10,709 nucleotides of DNA, from positions 1-10,709 of the forward strand of contig JALOMN010000031.1 of assembly GCA_025455445.1 (NCBI GenBank), given 5' to 3'. The number at the start of each line of letters is the position of its first letter. The stretch's first letter is position 1. Source of the stretch: Cyclobacteriaceae bacterium (GTDB taxonomy: Bacteria > Bacteroidota > Bacteroidia > Cytophagales > Cyclobacteriaceae). The notes under the pieces were generated by a model. The model had not been told where the DNA came from. It did no database searches and saw only the letters and a list, made by a program, of their open reading frames with translations. The position numbers and the translations under genes are program-made. Of this stretch, positions 6,387 through 10,709 are shown one piece after another.

Positions 6387-8012
6387 TCACGTTTGAATAA
6401 CCCCTACATTAAAGCGCTCAATGGCGGCATGATTGGCCGCGGAAATACCCATTGAAATTACATTGCGGGTTTCAAGCGGATCGATTACCCCATCCACCCA
6501 CAACCGTGCAGCTGCATAGTACGGACTTAATTGTTCGTTGTACCGATCCGTGATTTCCTTTAATATTTGTGATTCTTCTTCCGGTGAAATCGTTTTGCCT
6601 TGAGCTTTCATCGCACTTACACGAATCTGCAGGATTGTTTTAGCAGCAGAGTTTCCGCTCATAACTGCAATTTGTGCGGTAGGCCATGCATAAATCAACC
6701 GCGGATCGTAGGCTTTGCCGCACATTGCATAGTTGCCTGCCCCATAAGAGTTACCAATGATAAACGTAAACTTGGGTACGGTAGAGTTCGCCATGGCGTT
6801 TACCATTTTAGCTCCATCTTTAATGATGCCACCATGTTCCGCTTTGCTGCCTACCATAAAACCGGATACATCCTGCAAGAAGACGAGCGGTATTTTACGC
6901 TGATTGCAATTCATAATAAATCGCGCAGCCTTATCTGCCGCATCACTATAAATCACACCACCCATCTGCATTTCTCCTTTGCGTGTTTTTACCACTTTGC
7001 GCTGATTGGCAACGATGCCCACAGCCCAACCATCTACCCTGGCAAAACCACAAAGCAATGTTTTTCCATAAAGCGCCTTGTACTCATCAAACTCAGAATT
7101 GTCTACTATACGCTTGATGATTTCAAACATATCATAAGGCTTTACCCTGTCGGAAGGAAGTAACCCAAATATCTCTTGCGGATTTTCTTTAGGTGGTTGT
7201 GCAACGATTCTATCAAACCCTGCTTTATCAGATGATCCAATCTTATCAAACAAATTCCGTATGTGATCCAAACAAGCTTCATCATTAGGAAATTTATTAT
7301 CTGTTACTCCGGAAATTTCGCAGTGTGTAGTGGCACCACCCAAAGTTTCATTATCGATATCTTCACCTACAGCAGCTTTTACCAGGTATGAACCAGCCAA
7401 AAAAATCGAACCCGTCTTATCCACAATCATGGCTTCGTCTGACATGATGGGCAAATAAGCACCACCGGCCACGCAACTGCCCATGATAGCTGCAATCTGT
7501 ATAATGCCCATCGAAGACATCTTTGCATTATTTCTGAACTGACGTCCGAAATGTTCCTTATCCGGAAAAATTTCATCTTGCATAGGAAGAAATACACCGG
7601 CACTATCTACCAGGTAAATAATAGGCAGTCTGTTTTCCATCGCAATTTCCTGGGCACGCAGATTTTTCTTTGCAGTAATTGGAAACCATGCTCCTGCTTT
7701 TACAGTGGCATCATTGGCTACGATCACGCATTGTCTGCCTTTCACGAAACCCATGCCCGTTATCACACCACCTGAAGGACAACCTCCTTGTTCGGCATAC
7801 ATCCCGTCACCTGCAAATAATCCGATTTCAAGAAACTGAGAACCCTTGTCGACTAAATAATGAATTCGCTCGCGTGCAGTTAATTTTCCTTTCTGGTGTT
7901 GTTCCTCAATTTTTTTTGAGCCTCCACCAAGCATGGTTTTATCTGCCTTCGCCCTTAATCTTGCACACAGTTGTTTTAACTGGTCTTCGTTTTTATTGAA
8001 TTCCAGATCCAT
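6387..8012 (-). CDS. Acyl-CoA carboxylase beta subunit (methylcrotonyl-CoA carboxylase-like carboxyltransferase)
   Basis: A 541-residue cytosolic carboxyltransferase that would move CO2 from biotin to an acyl-CoA. Both halves of the duplicated crotonase fold are visible: an N-terminal half with KLTARERIHYLVDKGSQF (43-60), CPSGGVITGMG (78-88) and the glycine-rich oxyanion region GSCVAGGAYLPIMSDE (178-193), and a C-terminal half with LQDVSGFMVGSKAEHGGI (379-396), VPKFTFIIGNSYGAGNYAMC (412-431) and AWPTAQIAVMSG (442-453). The MVG..AE.GGI and SYGAGNYAMCGKAY signatures point to the methylcrotonyl/geranyl-CoA group (leucine or isoprenoid breakdown) more than to propionyl-CoA carboxylase. Length fits that family. 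The alpha subunit carrying biotin carboxylase and biotin carrier domains is not in the window. It lies 33 bases after the MlaD-like gene and probably shares its transcript. Confidence 0.92.
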   Translation of the reverse strand: MDLEFNKNEDQLKQLCARLRAKADKTMLGGGSKKIEEQHQKGKLTARERIHYLVDKGSQFLEIGLFAGDGMYAEQGGCPSGGVITGMGFVKGRQCVIVANDATVKAGAWFPITAKKNLRAQEIAMENRLPIIYLVDSAGVFLPMQDEIFPDKEHFGRQFRNNAKMSSMGIIQIAAIMGSCVAGGAYLPIMSDEAMIVDKTGSIFLAGSYLVKAAVGEDIDNETLGGATTHCEISGVTDNKFPNDEACLDHIRNLFDKIGSSDKAGFDRIVAQPPKENPQEIFGLLPSDRVKPYDMFEIIKRIVDNSEFDEYKALYGKTLLCGFARVDGWAVGIVANQRKVVKTRKGEMQMGGVIYSDAADKAARFIMNCNQRKIPLVFLQDVSGFMVGSKAEHGGIIKDGAKMVNAMANSTVPKFTFIIGNSYGAGNYAMCGKAYDPRLIYAWPTAQIAVMSGNSAAKTILQIRVSAMKAQGKTISPEEESQILKEITDRYNEQLSPYYAAARLWVDGVIDPLETRNVISMGISAANHAAIERFNVGVIQT

Positions 8013-8045
8013 TGCGTGCCTGTTTTAGTTTGTAGAAAATATAAA

Positions 8046-9020
8046 TCAATTTGAGTTCGTTTCCTTTTTCGCTTGTTCTTCTTCCTTGCGTTTATCCTTG
8101 GCTATTTTTTTACTGCTCTTGCCTAGTGGCGCCATAAAATGCTTGGGGTTTTCATTGAAATGAACCGCTAAAGAATCGATTCGTAAGATAAGGTTATTAA
8201 GGTTTACATAGAGTGAATCTTCCGTCATTAATCGGCCCATCGTGTTATCACGTTCAGAAAACTTTGACATTGATTCAGTAAGGGTTTTCAAGGTTAGCTG
8301 CATTTGCTGGAGAGTCTGATTTAATTCAAGTCGCTTCAGTGAATCTGACATGACCTTAAAATTATTGAGTGTAGGTTTTAAATCAGTAAGTGTGGTATTC
8401 AGATTGGTAGCTACCTCGCGATAACTAAGTGAAAGTTCGTTTACTCTACCATTTACATTCGCCAGTGATTGATTTACTAAATCCGGTGTTGCCTGAAATT
8501 TTGCAAACATTGTTTCAAGCTGCTGCGAATTTTTAGTGAGGTTATCTAAGATGGCGTTTAATTTTCTTAAGGTTGTTTGAACGTTATCGGCAACAGGGGT
8601 GGCGGTTTCTGATATCACATCAAGCATACCCTTGGCTACCTCTGACAGGATAGTATCATTGGGTTTTAATGGCCTGGTTATTTTTCCTATCGAAAGCAGA
8701 ATTGATTTGCCTCCCAGAAAATCGCTGTTAAGAATTGCCTTACTTGAATCACCCAGAATAACCTCATTATCTATGTCCAGTTCCACCAGGATTTTATTTT
8801 GTCTTTCCTGCATGATTCTTATATTACTGACTCTGCCTACCGCAAAGCCATTGACGAGCACCGGATTGGAAACCGAAAGCTGATCTATGTTATCATATAC
8901 CGCATAGTACTTATTGGTGGCAGAGAAAAAATCTACTCCTTTCAGATAATTAAAGCCGAGGTAAAGTAATACCATACCTGATGCTATGAATAGACCTACT
9001 TTAAATTCTTTATTCGCCAC
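8046..9020 (-). CDS. MlaD/MCE family lipid transport protein
   Basis: A 324-residue inner-membrane-anchored periplasmic protein. A single N-terminal membrane helix (residues 8-24) is followed by one MCE domain (about 37-113) with the typical DNIDQLSVSNPVLVNGFAVG and GRVSNI core, then a long helical, probably coiled-coil region (about 135-270) and a Lys/Glu-rich tail. MCE proteins of this type form hexameric rings that bind lipids and work with an ABC transporter (MlaE/MlaF) to move phospholipids between the membranes; no such partner gene lies in the window. The single-MCE, long-coil layout is nearer to MlaD/mycobacterial Mce than to PqiB/YebT. The start is GTG (9018-9020), six bases after the amidase stop, which implies translational coupling. 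Confidence 0.9.
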   Translation of the reverse strand: MANKEFKVGLFIASGMVLLYLGFNYLKGVDFFSATNKYYAVYDNIDQLSVSNPVLVNGFAVGRVSNIRIMQERQNKILVELDIDNEVILGDSSKAILNSDFLGGKSILLSIGKITRPLKPNDTILSEVAKGMLDVISETATPVADNVQTTLRKLNAILDNLTKNSQQLETMFAKFQATPDLVNQSLANVNGRVNELSLSYREVATNLNTTLTDLKPTLNNFKVMSDSLKRLELNQTLQQMQLTLKTLTESMSKFSERDNTMGRLMTEDSLYVNLNNLILRIDSLAVHFNENPKHFMAPLGKSSKKIAKDKRKEEEQAKKETNSN

Positions 9021-9026
9021 AAGATT

Positions 9027-9809
9027 TTAATTTAATGATTCCATTTCAGTTTTGTATTCCTTAAACGCACGATAGATCCCTGAGGCGATCATATCCTGAC
9101 CATTTTCTGTTCCTAAATACTTTTCTTCATTGGCATTGGATAAAAAACCGGTTTCAATCAATACACTGGGCATGGTTGTTTTCCACAATACCATAAAGCC
9201 GGCTTGTTTCACTCCCCTGCTATTGCGACCTACCCGGTTTTTAAATTGTTCTTCCACTTTTGCTGCAAACCTCAAACTACTTTCCTGATAGGCACTTTGA
9301 TTCAAGGTAAACAATATATAAGACTCCGGACTTTTAGGGTCAAAGCCTTCATAACGTTCCTCGTAGTTTTCATCCATGAGAATTACTGAATTTTCACGTT
9401 TAGCTACTTCAAAATTGCTCTTGTCTTTATGCAAACCCATTACATACGTTTCAGTGCCGAATGCGGGTGCCCCCGGAAGTGAATTCGCATGAATGCAAAT
9501 AAACAAGTCTGCTTTGGCCTTATTCGCAATTTCTGCCCGCTCATCCAGTGAAAGATAGCGATCGTCTTTACGGGTATATATCACCTTTACCCCAGGTATA
9601 TTTTTTTCGATATAACTACCCAGTTTCAGTGCTATTTTCAGTGCTACTTCCTTTTCTTTCAATGATTTACCTGAAGTTCCGGGGTCGTGCCCACCGTGCC
9701 CCGCATCAATCACTACCACATCAATTTTATTGTCGTAGGTTGGTGTTTTGGCCGAAAAACTTAGCAAGGTTATTGCTATTATGAGCACCTTAGTTCTGAT
9801 ATTCTCCAC
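9027..9809 (-). CDS. N-acetylmuramoyl-L-alanine amidase (Amidase_3)
   Basis: A 260-residue secreted zinc amidase that cuts the bond between N-acetylmuramic acid and the L-alanine of the peptide stem. Numbering from the chosen GTG: signal peptide about 1-20 (Arg5, Lys7, then VLIIAITLLSFSA), VVVIDAGHGGHDPG with zinc ligand His38, EKEVALKIALKLG with Glu52, CIHANS with His107, and VLIETGFLSN with catalytic Glu219. The piece between about 135 and 165 (AKRENSVILMDENYEERYEG) is an insertion typical of AmiA/B/C-like septal amidases, where a helix blocks the active site until an activator binds. No AMIN, SPOR or LysM domain is present. The frame is open to an ATG at 9932, but that would add 41 residues before the signal peptide and cover the lptD promoter region, so I prefer the GTG at 9807-9809. 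Confidence 0.92.
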   Translation of the reverse strand: MENIRTKVLIIAITLLSFSAKTPTYDNKIDVVVIDAGHGGHDPGTSGKSLKEKEVALKIALKLGSYIEKNIPGVKVIYTRKDDRYLSLDERAEIANKAKADLFICIHANSLPGAPAFGTETYVMGLHKDKSNFEVAKRENSVILMDENYEERYEGFDPKSPESYILFTLNQSAYQESSLRFAAKVEEQFKNRVGRNSRGVKQAGFMVLWKTTMPSVLIETGFLSNANEEKYLGTENGQDMIASGIYRAFKEYKTEMESLN

Positions 9810-9831
9810 AAGCGTAACGATGTCTGAAGTA

Positions 9832-9864
9832 TTTGCAATAACTTTACACAAAGTTGTAAATTTT
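9832..9864 (+). promoter_or_regulatory. Putative lptD promoter
   Basis: TTTG at 9832-9835, a 21-base spacer and TAAATTTT at 9857-9864 fit the Bacteroidota consensus with one mismatch at the last base. Initiation would fall near 9871, downstream of the alternative lptD ATG at 9820 and upstream of the preferred GTG at 9913. Confidence 0.35.
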
Positions 9865-9879
9865 TCGCTAAAAGCTAAA
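9849..9879 (-). promoter_or_regulatory. Possible amidase operon promoter, overlapping the lptD promoter
   Basis: On the minus strand TTTA (9879-9876), 19 bases, then CAACTTTG (9856-9849) resembles the Bacteroidota promoter with one mismatch per element. Initiation would fall near 9842, about 33 bases before the GTG of the amidase. The match is weak. Confidence 0.22.
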
Positions 9880-9912
9880 CACCTGAAAATCAAATCAGAG
9901 ATTCCTGTTATT

Positions 9913-10709
9913 GTGTTGCGTATCATTTTCATCTTTTATTTTTTAGTGCTAAGTCCCTGGCAACTGGTTTATTCTCAGGTTGAACGACCTTTGCGCACTC
10001 CTGCAGGACAATTGCCCACCCGGGCCGATACCTCTGTTATCAAAAAGGATACCTTAAATGCTGGCAAGGGCACAGAGTCGAAAGCAGACACCGTGAAAAC
10101 GCCTGTAAAGAGCGACATATCAACCACGATTATTTACTCTGCCACGGATTCAATCATCTCCAACACCAACACCAAAATGATTTGGCTTTATGGCGAAGCA
10201 AAAGTTAAATACGGAGATATCGAATTACAGGCCGAAGAAATTATAATCGATTACGAGAAGTCAACAATATCTGCTAAAAGTCGTCAGGATTCTACCGGTC
10301 GTCATTACGGTTACCCGATCTTTATCAATGGTGCCGAGAAATACGAAACCAAAGACATGATTTATAATTTTAAAACCCGCAAGGCTAAAATTTCAGAAGT
10401 TGTAACTAAACAAGGTGAAGGTTTTCTGCATGGCGAGGCTGTATTCAAGAATGAGAAGAATGAACTCTTCAGTGTGGGTAATGCATACACCACGTGCGAT
10501 CTTGCCGATCCGCACTTCCGAATCATTTCTAAAAAAACGAAAGCAATACCCGGTGATAAAATGGTATCAGGTCCATTTTATATGGAATTCAATGGAGTGC
10601 CAACGCCATTGGGTTTTGCGTTTGGAATATTTCCTGCCCCACGAAAAAGTGCATCAGGCATATTGGTGCCCACCTATGGTGAAGAGCGAAGAAGAGGTTT
10701 CTTTCTGCG
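9913..10709 (+). CDS. lptD: LptD-like LPS assembly outer membrane protein, 3' end missing
   Basis: An open frame that runs off the right edge (265 full codons seen). LptD is the outer membrane beta-barrel that with LptE places LPS in the outer leaflet. From the GTG at 9913 there is a signal peptide (LRIIFIFYFLVLSPWQLVYS, 2-21), a low-complexity Ser/Thr/Asp/Lys linker (about 24-70), an OstA/LptA-like jellyroll (about 70-190, with WLYGEAKVKYGDIELQAEEI, 91-110, and YETKDMIYNFKT), then AYTTCDLADPHFRI (191-204) and SASGILVPTYGEERRRGFFL (246-265), which opens the barrel domain. Cys195 sits where E. coli LptD has the cysteine of its TSC motif. ATG at 9820 is in frame but would place 31 residues before the signal peptide. 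It diverges from the amidase gene. Confidence 0.88.
   Translation, partial: MLRIIFIFYFLVLSPWQLVYSQVERPLRTPAGQLPTRADTSVIKKDTLNAGKGTESKADTVKTPVKSDISTTIIYSATDSIISNTNTKMIWLYGEAKVKYGDIELQAEEIIIDYEKSTISAKSRQDSTGRHYGYPIFINGAEKYETKDMIYNFKTRKAKISEVVTKQGEGFLHGEAVFKNEKNELFSVGNAYTTCDLADPHFRIISKKTKAIPGDKMVSGPFYMEFNGVPTPLGFAFGIFPAPRKSASGILVPTYGEERRRGFFL

Noticed and set aside
6600..7163. Plus-strand open frame antisense to the carboxyltransferase gene.
   Set aside because: The minus-strand gene has conserved motifs along its full length. The antisense translation shows no family features and is explained as a shadow.
9624..9646. Direct repeat of TTTCAGTGCTA, twice in 23 bases.
   Set aside because: It is in the amidase gene and encodes the repeated Ala-Leu-Lys of the helix after the zinc-binding Glu, so it follows from the protein sequence.

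Overview
The window looks like chromosomal housekeeping DNA from a member of the Bacteroidota, most likely a Cytophagales-type environmental bacterium. The evidence is the protein families (a DUF1987/SiaC protein, a Bacteroidota-style LptD next to an amidase and an MCE protein, and an acyl-CoA carboxyltransferase of methylcrotonyl type). Shine-Dalgarno sequences are almost absent, and one promoter matches the Bacteroidota consensus TTTG-N19-TAnnTTTG. The lineage is inferred from these traits, not from a marker gene. I see no mobile element, CRISPR array, tRNA or rRNA. No gene-free stretch exceeds 300 bases.

Left part (1-3275): the 3' part of a PlsC-type acyltransferase runs into the window on the + strand and overlaps by 4 bases, tail to tail, with a saccharopine dehydrogenase-family gene on the - strand. 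Divergent from that gene lies cytidine deaminase (cdd), followed by a SiaC-like regulatory phosphoprotein gene with a GTG start.

Middle (3276-5466): a good Bacteroidota promoter precedes a two-gene unit made of a predicted lipoprotein and a small secreted protein with five cysteines. I recognise neither function. A strong intrinsic terminator closes the unit, only six bases before the ATG of an alpha/beta-hydrolase esterase gene.

Right part (5480-10709): four - strand genes form a likely operon, in transcription order N-acetylmuramoyl-L-alanine amidase, MCE/MlaD-type lipid transporter subunit, acyl-CoA carboxylase beta subunit, and a SirB1/transglutaminase-like protein. Divergent from the amidase is the 5' part of lptD (LPS assembly), which runs off the right edge. 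Amidase, MlaD-like protein and LptD are all envelope proteins acting on peptidoglycan, lipid traffic and LPS export, and the amidase and lptD genes share a roughly 100-base divergent control region.

No clearly new defence or mobile system is visible. The least explained element is the lipoprotein/small secreted protein pair. Several starts were moved from the longest open frame to starts that fit the protein family or a signal peptide (saccharopine dehydrogenase, cdd, small secreted protein, SirB1-like protein, amidase, lptD).
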